Below are positions 33,434-40,730 of a DNA stretch of 64,000 nucleotides, one piece after another. This DNA is from Streptomyces sp. WAC 01529 (lineage in GTDB: Bacteria; Actinomycetota; Actinomycetes; Streptomycetales; Streptomycetaceae): positions 806,001 to 870,000 of the forward strand of contig NZ_CP029617.1 in NCBI RefSeq assembly GCF_003945545.1, given 5' to 3'. The notes under the pieces were generated by a model, which saw only the letters and a program-made list of their open reading frames with translations, did no database searches and was not told where the DNA came from. Within the stretch, counting starts at the first letter, position 1, and the number at the start of each line of letters is the position of its first letter. The position numbers and the translations under genes are program-made.

Positions 33434-33469
33434 GGCCCGGCCGGGGTACCCGCGGACCCCGGCCGGGCC
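33434..33469. terminator. Second, very stable hairpin beside the Lsr2 terminator
   Basis: GGCCCGGCCGGGGT pairs perfectly with ACCCCGGCCGGGCC over an 8-nt loop. It ends 7 bp from the stop of the leftward gene at 33477. No U-run. Confidence 0.6.
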
Positions 33470-33476
33470 GCACCGA

Positions 33477-33965
33477 TCAACCGCGGGTAGCCGCGGCGAT
33501 CGTCTCTGCGGCCTCGCCCAGGACATGTTCCAGCTCCCGGACCATTTCAGGCCGATGCTCTGCAATCGTCGCCCGGAACCAACTGCCGCCCGTGTGCTGC
33601 TGCACCCACTCATGGCGGTTGCCGAACACTGGGTGGCGCCAGCCGCGCGGGTCGTCCAGATAGCGCGGCAGATTGCGCTCCTGCGGATCCCGCATATTCG
33701 TGACGATGCGCACCCCGAGGCCACGCCCCGCGCCCGCCTGGATCGTCACACCGGACGCTACGCGCCTGCGCAGACCGGAGTGCTTACGGCCGTGGACAGG
33801 AAGCGATTTGACCCTGCGCTTCGCGTCCTCGGCAGCCGGCTTCGCCGCGTCGCGCATCGCCTTCCGCAGCTGCCCGGGAAGCTCCCGGTCGACATGACGC
33901 AGAGCAAGGGCAGTGCGGCGCCATTCCTCGCCCAGATGGACGTTGTACGTCGCCCGGCCCGCCAT
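33477..33965 (-). CDS. HK97 gp10-like tail component
   Basis: 162 aa. YNVHLGEEWRRTALALRHVD, an Arg-rich middle (AEDAKRRVKSLPVHGRKHSG) and the C-terminal GSWFRATIAEHRPEMVRELE resemble HK97 gp10-family tail-completion proteins. It follows the tail tube gene with TGATG overlap. It sits one gene out of the commonest order, as it lies after the tube gene here. Confidence 0.7.
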   Translation of the reverse strand: MAGRATYNVHLGEEWRRTALALRHVDRELPGQLRKAMRDAAKPAAEDAKRRVKSLPVHGRKHSGLRRRVASGVTIQAGAGRGLGVRIVTNMRDPQERNLPRYLDDPRGWRHPVFGNRHEWVQQHTGGSWFRATIAEHRPEMVRELEHVLGEAAETIAAATRG

Positions 33966-34381
33966 CAGACAGTCGCCATCGTGATACCGGTCCGCTGCGT
34001 CGGGAAGGTGACCTCTGTTTCGCTGAGGTCGCCGACGTCGCCGGAAAGGGGCTGGTACTCCAGCAGGATGCATGTACCGGTGAAGGAGGGGTTGTTCACC
34101 GAAACCGCAGACGCCGTCGGCTTCACGACGACGGTGAACTCTGTCTCCAGGTCCCACAGGGGGAAGAGGGTCGCGTTCACTTCGCCGGACGCGAAGTCCT
34201 GCTGGAAGTTCAGGACGAAGGAGTCGTCCTTGAGGCCGGCCACGCGCTCGCGGCCCTGACCCGAGAAGTTGGTGGTCTCGATCTCGTCCTTGACCAGGTT
34301 GATCTCGACCGAGGAAATGTGATCGGAGAAGTTCACGCCGTTTACGACAATGTCGCAACTACGCAGGACTATCTTGGCCAT
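33965..34381 (-). CDS. Major tail tube protein
   Basis: 138 aa. VNGVNFSDHISSVEINLVKD, then ETTNFSGQGRERVAGLKDDS, VLNFQQDFASGEVNATLFPL and the strand EFTVVVKPTASAVS are typical of small tube proteins of actinobacterial siphophages (lambda gpV fold). It is positioned between connectors and chaperones as expected. Overlaps its neighbours at both ends (23 nt upstream). Confidence 0.85.
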   Translation of the reverse strand: MAKIVLRSCDIVVNGVNFSDHISSVEINLVKDEIETTNFSGQGRERVAGLKDDSFVLNFQQDFASGEVNATLFPLWDLETEFTVVVKPTASAVSVNNPSFTGTCILLEYQPLSGDVGDLSETEVTFPTQRTGITMATV

Positions 34382-34652
34382 CGCCAGCCTCTTCCTTGTC
34401 GGCCAACGGCGGCCGTTCAGTGGCGGGCTTCACGTGCCCGGCTTCGATGAGCGCCCGTTCCTGGGCATGAGTAAGGGCGAGCGTCACGCGCTCGCCCCGG
34501 GTTTTACCGCCTACAACTTTCGGCCCGACAACCTCGTAGTCCCGCTCAGCGGGCACTTCCCTCGGAATACGCAAAGACCGCCTCGGCTGAGCCGCCGGGC
34601 GGTCCTGGATCGGGAGGGGCTGAGGTACCGGGCGATTACTCGCCCTGGCCAT
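34359..34652 (-). CDS. Small basic structural-region protein
   Basis: 97 aa. Pro/Arg-rich N-terminus, then DYEVVGPKVVGGKTRGERVT and THAQERALIEAGHVKP. Similar short proteins occur between connector and tube genes in actinophages. It overlaps the tube gene by 23 nt. Function unknown. Confidence 0.65.
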   Translation of the reverse strand: MARASNRPVPQPLPIQDRPAAQPRRSLRIPREVPAERDYEVVGPKVVGGKTRGERVTLALTHAQERALIEAGHVKPATERPPLADKEEAGDGQDSPA

Positions 34653-34656
34653 CAGG

Positions 34657-34995
34657 TCAACGCCTCACAACAGCCATAGTGATCGTGGCGTCCAGCGGTG
34701 AGCACGTGATAGTCGCGAGCCCCGTAGTCGCATCGTGGTAGGACTTGAAAAGCGGAATCCACTTCTCTTGCATCGTGGTGCTGCCGATGGCCAGTGTGTA
34801 GGACTTGTTCGGTGCCACATCACCGTTCTCCAGCACCTGCTCACCAAGCACCGTCACCGTGACGGTCGCCGAGTGCGCGCTGCGATAAACGGCAAAGAGA
34901 CGGTCCCCGACTTCCATCGTGTCGGACGCCGTGGTCGCGGAAAAGGTGGGGGCAGTGCCCGCAGGCACAATGACTTGGGTTGTCCTGAGGGACAT
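34657..34995 (-). CDS. Small beta-rich head/tail-region protein
   Basis: 112 aa. Alternating Thr/Val strands (ATVTVTVLGEQVLENGDVAP, YTLAIGSTTMQEKWIPLFKS) suggest a beta-sandwich, perhaps a decoration or connector accessory. No family recognised. Confidence 0.6.
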   Translation of the reverse strand: MSLRTTQVIVPAGTAPTFSATTASDTMEVGDRLFAVYRSAHSATVTVTVLGEQVLENGDVAPNKSYTLAIGSTTMQEKWIPLFKSYHDATTGLATITCSPLDATITMAVVRR

Positions 34996-35006
34996 TGCTT
35001 CCTCGC

Positions 35007-35450
35007 TTAAGTACTGGAAGTGCGCACAGTCACCCGGACTACTGCGCCTACGTGCGGGATGCCCGCAGACTCGAATGCCCCGTCATAGGCGCTCACGCCT
35101 TCCGCGTGCGCATCCGTGCCGTCCGCTAGCCCCAGGTCCGGGTTCTCGTATAGGATTCGACGGACACTTTTCGGCCCGGTACCGGTGACGTACTGGTCCA
35201 ATGCCTGCTGCGCCAGGACTGCCTCTGTGCGGGCCACTAGCACGTAAAGCTCCAGATGCCACGTGTCCAGGCCACGGCCGAACGCGCCGTTGAATTCGCA
35301 GACAAGCCCGCTCATGTTCGGACGCGCAGGCATCACGACAACAGCGGGAACCTGCGTAACGTCCGCAACCTCCGCGTACACGTTGAGGTTCGGAATATTT
35401 GCCTTGAGTGTTACCTTGAGCGCAGCCCTTATTTCCGAGAGGGACGCCAT
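35007..35450 (-). CDS. Tail terminator / head-tail joining protein (gpU-like position)
   Basis: 147 aa. SLSEIRAALKVTLKANIPNL, then VPAVVVMPARPNMSGLVCEF, LDTWHLELYVLVARTEAVLA and a C-terminal strand GAVVRVTVRTS fit the small alpha/beta proteins that cap siphophage tails. It directly follows the gp6-like connector gene (1-nt gap). Confidence 0.65.
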   Translation of the reverse strand: MASLSEIRAALKVTLKANIPNLNVYAEVADVTQVPAVVVMPARPNMSGLVCEFNGAFGRGLDTWHLELYVLVARTEAVLAQQALDQYVTGTGPKSVRRILYENPDLGLADGTDAHAEGVSAYDGAFESAGIPHVGAVVRVTVRTSST

Positions 35451-35451
35451 G

Positions 35452-36063
35452 TCACCTCACTCGGATCGGATCGCGGCAATAGCGGGAGAGCTTCGCGGCG
35501 GCCATACGGTTATCGCGGACCCGGATAGCGCCGAACTGGTCCATTCCGGCGACACCGAAAGGTGCGTCCTTTATCTGGAATGTTTCAGCCGCCATGATCA
35601 AGCAGGCTTGTTTCACCGGGGCGGGAACTGCCGCCCAGCCCCACTTCGCGGTGACACTCAGGCCTGTACTGAAGGAGAGCGAACTCGCGGCGTGTACCTC
35701 GTAGTACGGCCAGCCGGGCTGCCCGTCGATGACCCCATTGCGGGGGTGCAGCACGAAGTCATCGGCCGTCCAGGTCGCGCCCTCGGACTCGATGACCAGG
35801 CCGGTCACACTGTGGAAGTCGTCGACCCTCGCCCACTGCGAAACGGCCGGGCCCTCGCGCAGCGTGAAGACCTCGTCAGGCCCGTAGTCGCGGACCGTTG
35901 CCGTGTCCGTGCTGTTGAACTGCCTGCCGCAGTGACTCTCGATTTCACGGCTCACGGAGTCGAGAGCGCCTTCGAGGAGATCGTCGTACTGAGTCATGTC
36001 GTCGAGGTTCGACAGCCGAGTCTTCAGCTCCGCGAGCGTGGCGTACGGATCACCGAGAGCCAT
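35452..36063 (-). CDS. Head-tail connector protein (HK97 gp6-like)
   Basis: 203 aa. The helical start DPYATLAELKTRLSNLDDMT, then YDDLLEGALDSVSREIESHC and GRQFN are typical of the phage gp6/gp15-like connector that stacks under the portal. A longer beta region follows (GLVIESEGATWTADDFVLHP), as in mycobacteriophage and Streptomyces phage versions. Confidence 0.8.
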   Translation of the reverse strand: MALGDPYATLAELKTRLSNLDDMTQYDDLLEGALDSVSREIESHCGRQFNSTDTATVRDYGPDEVFTLREGPAVSQWARVDDFHSVTGLVIESEGATWTADDFVLHPRNGVIDGQPGWPYYEVHAASSLSFSTGLSVTAKWGWAAVPAPVKQACLIMAAETFQIKDAPFGVAGMDQFGAIRVRDNRMAAAKLSRYCRDPIRVR

Positions 36064-36068
36064 CCGCC

Positions 36069-36314
36069 TCAGCGGCCCTTGTTGTGAGCAGGACGCGCCT
36101 GCTTGTTCGCGGCCGGCGTCGCCTTCTTGGGCTCAGGCCTCGGGGCCGGCTCGCGCTCGACAGCCCCGAGGCGCTCGGCCTCTTCCCGGGAGACCACGGT
36201 GCCCGGTGACCAGTGAAGGAAGCGGGCTTCGGGGTCGGTCTCGCGTACGACGCGGCTGCGGTCCTCGGTGAGGCACCAGTGCTCTGTGACGGTGACCCAG
36301 TCGCGGCCCGTCAT
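36069..36314 (-). CDS. Small phage protein with basic tail
   Basis: 81 aa from ATG 36314, which overlaps the TGA of the gene upstream (TGATG). WVTVTEHWCLTEDRSRVV and FLHWSPGTVVSREEAERLGA precede a Lys/Pro/Ala-rich tail. Proteins like this occur between capsid and connector in actinophages; function unknown. Confidence 0.65.
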   Translation of the reverse strand: MTGRDWVTVTEHWCLTEDRSRVVRETDPEARFLHWSPGTVVSREEAERLGAVEREPAPRPEPKKATPAANKQARPAHNKGR

Positions 36315-36748
36315 CAGGCCAGCTCCAGGTAGGCCACGACGACCGAGCACTTGCCCGCCGTCACGGCTCCCGCAGCGACGGCCATAGTGACGGAGCGGGC
36401 TGCCGTCGTCTTGACCAGGTCGGCGTCCCCGGCGTCCACCAGAAGCCGCTTGGCGCCCGTAGTGGAGATGACGGACGGCGAGGCGTTGGTGAGCGCCGCG
36501 GCACGCAGGTCACCGGCCGACTGGACGGTGAGCGCCACGGTCGTGGTCGTCACGGGGAGGAACGCCGTCGTGACGTCGACGAAGGCGTCCAGCAGGATGG
36601 CGCCGCTGGGGAGCGCGTCGCCCCGCAGCGTGATCGTGCCGATCGCACCGCCGTCCACCGCGAAGTCATAGTTAGCGCGCGCATACTTCACGCGGCCGAC
36701 GTGGTTCCCGGAACCGATCTTCCCGGTGCCGGGCATGATGTTGCCCAT
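36314..36748 (-). CDS. Putative head decoration or head-fibre protein
   Basis: 144 aa, beta-rich: TITLRGDALPSGAILLDAFV, TTTTVALTVQSAGDL, AKRLLVDAGDADLVKT. It follows the capsid gene after a terminator-like hairpin, the usual place for a capsid-decorating protein. Assignment is by position and composition. Confidence 0.6.
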   Translation of the reverse strand: MGNIMPGTGKIGSGNHVGRVKYARANYDFAVDGGAIGTITLRGDALPSGAILLDAFVDVTTAFLPVTTTTVALTVQSAGDLRAAALTNASPSVISTTGAKRLLVDAGDADLVKTTAARSVTMAVAAGAVTAGKCSVVVAYLELA

Positions 36749-36766
36749 GGGATTCCCTTCGTGAGG

Positions 36767-36802
36767 AAAACCGAAGGGGCGCCAGACAGCGGCCCCTTCG
36801 GT
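36767..36802 (-). terminator. Terminator-like hairpin after the capsid gene
   Basis: Read leftward: ACCGAAGGGGC, 11-nt loop region, GCCCCTTCGGT, then TTTT. It starts 16 bp after the capsid stop and lies inside the morphogenesis operon. Confidence 0.75.
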
Positions 36803-36817
36803 CAGGTCGGTTCTGGA

Positions 36818-38104
36818 TCAGAGGCCGGTGACGGCCGCGAACGCCAGCGGGCGGTAGTGAAGCGCGGCGCAGCGCATGTCCGCGCGGATGGCGAGCTTGC
36901 CCTTGACGAAGTAGTCGCTGTGCGAGTTCGAGACCTGCACGTCGATTCCGCGGCGCATCGCGAGTTCGGCGAAGTTCGTGTAGTCACCGAGCACGGCCTT
37001 CGTCGCTGTCACCGCCGTGGTCTCCACGACCGGAATCCCCCAGATGGTGAAGGGGCCGACCATGCTGGGGTGCCCCCAGATGTACTGGCCGTCAGCGGTC
37101 TTCAGCAGCCGCACGCCCTCCCACTTCGAGGGAGCGATGAAGCAGACCGACGGCTCCGCGAAGCCGGTGTCGCGGATCTTCCGGGCTGCCTTGTAGATGG
37201 CGTCCGGGATCGAGTCGCCGCCGAGCGCCTGCGTGTTGATGCCCACCACGTTCTCGGTGCCGCGCAGGTTCGGCGCGGTGCCGTTGCCGACCAGGAGTTG
37301 CGAGTCGAGCCGCTGCTGAATCATGAACGGAAGACGGTTCTCGACATAGCCCTTCGCGCGCGGCTCGTCCTCGAACTGCTCATCCGTGACAGGCAGGAAG
37401 GTGGCGATCTTACGCACCGGCTCCTGCCGCTCGGTGAGCGCGAGCGCCGACTCCGGGTAGGCGCCCTGACTGTCCGCCTGGTTGGCCTCGAAAGTCTCGG
37501 CCGCCGCGTTCGTGTATGTGGTCTCTTCCATGTAGACGACGGCGCTCATGCCGGTCGTGGTGCTCGGGAAGTACGAAGCCACATGCACCGAGGGCCGCAT
37601 CGGCATCAGCTCAAGGCGCCCCGTGCGGACGTCCTCTGAGTCCCAGCCGACCGGTGTCTCCATCAGCGTCTTCAGGCTGATGTCGAGGTGTGCCGACGGG
37701 CCGACGCCAGAGCCCGGCTTGTAGCCCTTGAAGGCTTGCGACTCAGCGAAGCTCTCCCCCAGACTGAGGCGACGGCCGCCCTTGCGCTCGGTATCCCGCC
37801 CGCCGCCCTTGGCGCCGTCGCCGCGCTCGGCCGCCTCTTCATCCTGCTTGGACGCAGCCGCGGCACGGCCGACGATCTGAAGCTCATCGAGCTTCTTCTT
37901 GCGCTCGATGATCTCGTCGTTCATCTTGCGGATCTCTTCGACCTTCGCGGTCGAGTCACCCTGGAGGCTCTTGACCTTCGACATGTCGTAATCAGGGCCA
38001 GCCTCAGAGAAGACGGTGGCCAGTGCCTTGCGCTTCTCGTCAAGCGCTTCCTGCGCCTGCTTCAGGGCAGGGAATTCAATGATGCGATCAGAGTCGTTGT
38101 ACAT
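36818..38104 (-). CDS. HK97-fold major capsid protein with N-terminal delta/scaffold domain
   Basis: 428 aa from ATG 38104 (AACGGAGCG upstream). The first 110 residues are a charged coiled coil (EALDEKRKALATVFSEAG, VEEIRKMNDEIIERKKKLDE), the scaffold domain removed by the prohead protease. The capsid part follows: VHVASYFPSTTTGMSAVVYM, DEPRAKGYVENRLPFMIQQR, DSQLLVGNGTAPNLRG, TATKAVLGDYTNFAELAMRR and IRADMRCAALHYRPLAF. It is bracketed by two terminator-like hairpins, which sets its transcript apart. Confidence 0.93.
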   Translation of the reverse strand: MYNDSDRIIEFPALKQAQEALDEKRKALATVFSEAGPDYDMSKVKSLQGDSTAKVEEIRKMNDEIIERKKKLDELQIVGRAAAASKQDEEAAERGDGAKGGGRDTERKGGRRLSLGESFAESQAFKGYKPGSGVGPSAHLDISLKTLMETPVGWDSEDVRTGRLELMPMRPSVHVASYFPSTTTGMSAVVYMEETTYTNAAAETFEANQADSQGAYPESALALTERQEPVRKIATFLPVTDEQFEDEPRAKGYVENRLPFMIQQRLDSQLLVGNGTAPNLRGTENVVGINTQALGGDSIPDAIYKAARKIRDTGFAEPSVCFIAPSKWEGVRLLKTADGQYIWGHPSMVGPFTIWGIPVVETTAVTATKAVLGDYTNFAELAMRRGIDVQVSNSHSDYFVKGKLAIRADMRCAALHYRPLAFAAVTGL

Positions 38105-38125
38105 GACGCTCCGTTTTCGGGCATG

Positions 38126-38148
38126 AAAAAGCCCCCGAATAGGGGGCC
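38126..38148 (-). terminator. Terminator-like hairpin 22 bp before the capsid start
   Basis: Read leftward: GGCCCCC-tattc-GGGGGC followed by TTTTT. It lies between the prohead protease stop (38165) and the capsid ATG (38104). Confidence 0.75.
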
Positions 38149-38164
38149 TCAAAGGACGCGACTG

Positions 38165-39316
38165 CTAGAAGTCGTTGATCAGAGCCAGAGACTGGACGTA
38201 GAGCGAGAGCTTCTGTTCATCACTCGGTCCGTCCGGCTCGTCATCCACGACCGGTACCGACAAGATGGAGTCAAGCCGCTTGAGTTCATCCCTGATCCAG
38301 TCCAGGATTTCGGAATTGACCTTTGAGAGCGACTTCCCCTTTTCGGCGCGCAGAGCGACCACCCGTGACGCGCTGTCAATTACCCCTGCCGTACAGGCAA
38401 GAGCGTCAATCAGTTCCTCACTCAAGGTGAGGCCCTTCGCGTGCCCGTCACTGCGGTCCCGCAGCTTGGGCGGCTCTCGATCGGCGTCGCGAAGATGCGA
38501 TGCCAAGTGCTTGTAAACGGCCTCGCGGTCAGGCTCGGGGACCCCGGAGTCGCCGCATACGCCGTTCAGCCGCGCAATGCCCTGAAGGCACGCGCGCAGG
38601 TTGGCCGGCCCGTCGACACCGTGGTGGTGAGCCAGCAGATAAGAGCCCTTCAACTCCGGGTCCCCGTCGGGGTCGACCCATGCGTACACGCTGCGGAGCT
38701 GAGAGGGCCGCGCGTCCTTGGGCAGTTCGCGGATCGTCTTGGCGCCGTCCCAGGCGCGCGTGAGCGTCGCCGTCTCCTGTGCCGGAATCGGCCCGCGGAC
38801 GGCAGTTCCGCCCCTCACGGTGCGGAGCTGGTCATCGTCCACGGCACGGCCCTTCGTCGACAGAGTGCGCGTATTGATTCCGGCACCCAGCAGAACGGGT
38901 GACACCTCGTGCACAGTCACGGCTTCGAGATAGCGGACCGGCTGATCCTTCTCTTCACCGAAGGAGTATTTGTTGATGTCAAAGCCGTACGACCACTCAC
39001 CCAGGCCGTCCTTCGCGAGTTCCTTTACGGTCTCGAAAGTGTCGCGGCCCGCCGTGGTGTTCATGAAGAACTGCCCCTCAAGGACGGCCCGCTTCCCCTT
39101 CACCCGGATGACGCCCTTTCCCACCGGGGGTGCGCCGTCCCAGGACTTGTGTCCGTAGGCACTGATAACGACCGGCGCCCCGTCGGTGAAGGCATCCTCA
39201 CGGGTGTAATCCCCGTCGTGGTCACGGACGTTCATAGTCGAGAAGACTGCCGAGACAATGCCCTTTTCCGCGTCCTTGATCTCCAGGCCGCCGGACAGGC
39301 TCTTACGCTCCATCAT
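38165..39316 (-). CDS. Prohead protease (HK97 family) with long C-terminal extension
   Basis: 383 aa from the ATG pair at 39316/39313, overlapping the portal end by 14 nt. The S78-like protease part covers about 1-165: FSTMNVRDHDGDYTREDAF, VISAYGHKSW (likely catalytic His), and VHEVSPVLLGAGINTRTL with the conserved EVSPV segment. The extension has DGAKTIRELPKDARPSQLRS and AVYKHLASHLRDADREPP, a segment also found fused to proteases in actinophages. It matures the capsid by removing the delta domain. Confidence 0.88.
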   Translation of the reverse strand: MMERKSLSGGLEIKDAEKGIVSAVFSTMNVRDHDGDYTREDAFTDGAPVVISAYGHKSWDGAPPVGKGVIRVKGKRAVLEGQFFMNTTAGRDTFETVKELAKDGLGEWSYGFDINKYSFGEEKDQPVRYLEAVTVHEVSPVLLGAGINTRTLSTKGRAVDDDQLRTVRGGTAVRGPIPAQETATLTRAWDGAKTIRELPKDARPSQLRSVYAWVDPDGDPELKGSYLLAHHHGVDGPANLRACLQGIARLNGVCGDSGVPEPDREAVYKHLASHLRDADREPPKLRDRSDGHAKGLTLSEELIDALACTAGVIDSASRVVALRAEKGKSLSKVNSEILDWIRDELKRLDSILSVPVVDDEPDGPSDEQKLSLYVQSLALINDF

Positions 39317-40727
39317 CTTGTCCTTCCGGCGTGCCGGATTGTTCCAGTTCAAGGGGTGCGGGAATGGGCTCCGCGGGTTCGAGGCTCGCGGGCGGCTGCA
39401 TCTGCACCGACACGAGACCGGTGTGCTGACCGACGAGCTGAGAGACGTCTTCGGCGAGAATCGCCTGCACGGCGGCATCAGGCTCGAAGCCCGCCTTGAT
39501 GAGGGCGTCGATCGTGTTCGCCTGTACGCGCAGGATCTCTGCGCGGTCCTTGGAGTCCTCGCGCAGAAAGGCAATGTCTCGGTCGTCGTACCAGAGGCTC
39601 GCGCCGCTCGGCACCATCACCAGGTTTTCCAGGCACGACGCGGCCACGCGCCACAGCGGGCGCATGGTGCCGTCCGCGAAGCGGCGGCGGCTCGCGGTGA
39701 AGTTGGAGGCGTTGAGCGCGGATCCCTGAAGGCCCTCGGAGAAGCCGACCCACGAGGGTGGGACCCCGGCGGCGCTCGCTATGCGCGCTTCACCCTTGCC
39801 GACGGTCGACGTGAAGTCGAGCTGCCGGAAATCGTGGGTGAGCGGCGTGACATCGGCGCCGCCCTGGAGGAAGAGGGTCTTGTACGCGTTGAACGCACCC
39901 TGATGCCCGGCCTTGAAGGCCCGCACGAAGGAGTCGAATTGTTCCTTCTGAACGTCCTTGTCGAAGCGCACCACCATGTTCGGCACGGCCGCATGCTCGA
40001 AGAACGTCTTCTTGTGGACCGTCGCCGCGGTGTCCGCCTCGATCTCCCGCAGCACCGGCGTGATCCAGGACATGCCGCGGAAACGGGCCGACGGGTCAGG
40101 GATCGGGCTGTAGTGGGCGACCTCATCAGGCATGAGCAAGACGGCGCCGCCGGTCGCCATAGGCCCGCCCGACGACATGACGCCGAACTGCCGCGGCTCG
40201 TAGAGGAACCCAATGATGCGTGCGTCCGCGGCGTACAGATCACCGGAGTGGCTGCCGATCAGCATCGACACCCAGTCAGGCCGCAGCCGCGCGAGCCTGA
40301 GGCCGGGGCCGCTCGCGGCGTTGCCGTAACCGCCCTGATCGTCAACCTTCGTCCAGTAGCTGTTCCCGGCCAGCGACGCGTCCTGCTCCATGCGCGCCAG
40401 CAGCTCGCCCGTCGTCCCGGAGGCCCACGGGCGTTCGAGCAGGCTCAGTTCGCCCGACCCGAAGAGGTCACCGGGACGCCCGTTCCTGAACTGACGGAAC
40501 TGGAACCGCGCCTCGGAGAACACCATCTGCCGCGCCATGACGCAGCTGAAGATGGGCCCGTTCCTCTTGAAGGCTCCTTCGACGTAGCCCTCGAAGTCGG
40601 TCTCGATCCGCTCCTTGTCGGCGGTGCTGCCCATGAAGAACGGGGCAGCGTCGATGTTCCAGAAGTCGGGCTGCGTGAAGGCCTTCCGGTTACGCCCCCA
40701 GGGGATGAGCTTCTTCCACCAGGCCAT
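39303..40727 (-). CDS. Portal protein
   Basis: 474 aa of the HK97/SPP1 portal family. FKRNGPIFSCVMARQMVFSE, then GNSYWTKVDD, EVAHYSPIPDPSARFRGMSW, ITPVLREIEADTAATVHKKT and the hallmark IASAAGVPPSWVGFSEGLQG with NASNFTASRRRFADGTMRPL. Forms the dodecameric ring for packaging. It starts 4 nt after the large terminase stop. Confidence 0.93.
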   Translation of the reverse strand: MAWWKKLIPWGRNRKAFTQPDFWNIDAAPFFMGSTADKERIETDFEGYVEGAFKRNGPIFSCVMARQMVFSEARFQFRQFRNGRPGDLFGSGELSLLERPWASGTTGELLARMEQDASLAGNSYWTKVDDQGGYGNAASGPGLRLARLRPDWVSMLIGSHSGDLYAADARIIGFLYEPRQFGVMSSGGPMATGGAVLLMPDEVAHYSPIPDPSARFRGMSWITPVLREIEADTAATVHKKTFFEHAAVPNMVVRFDKDVQKEQFDSFVRAFKAGHQGAFNAYKTLFLQGGADVTPLTHDFRQLDFTSTVGKGEARIASAAGVPPSWVGFSEGLQGSALNASNFTASRRRFADGTMRPLWRVAASCLENLVMVPSGASLWYDDRDIAFLREDSKDRAEILRVQANTIDALIKAGFEPDAAVQAILAEDVSQLVGQHTGLVSVQMQPPASLEPAEPIPAPLELEQSGTPEGQDDGA

Positions 40728-40730
40728 CCG

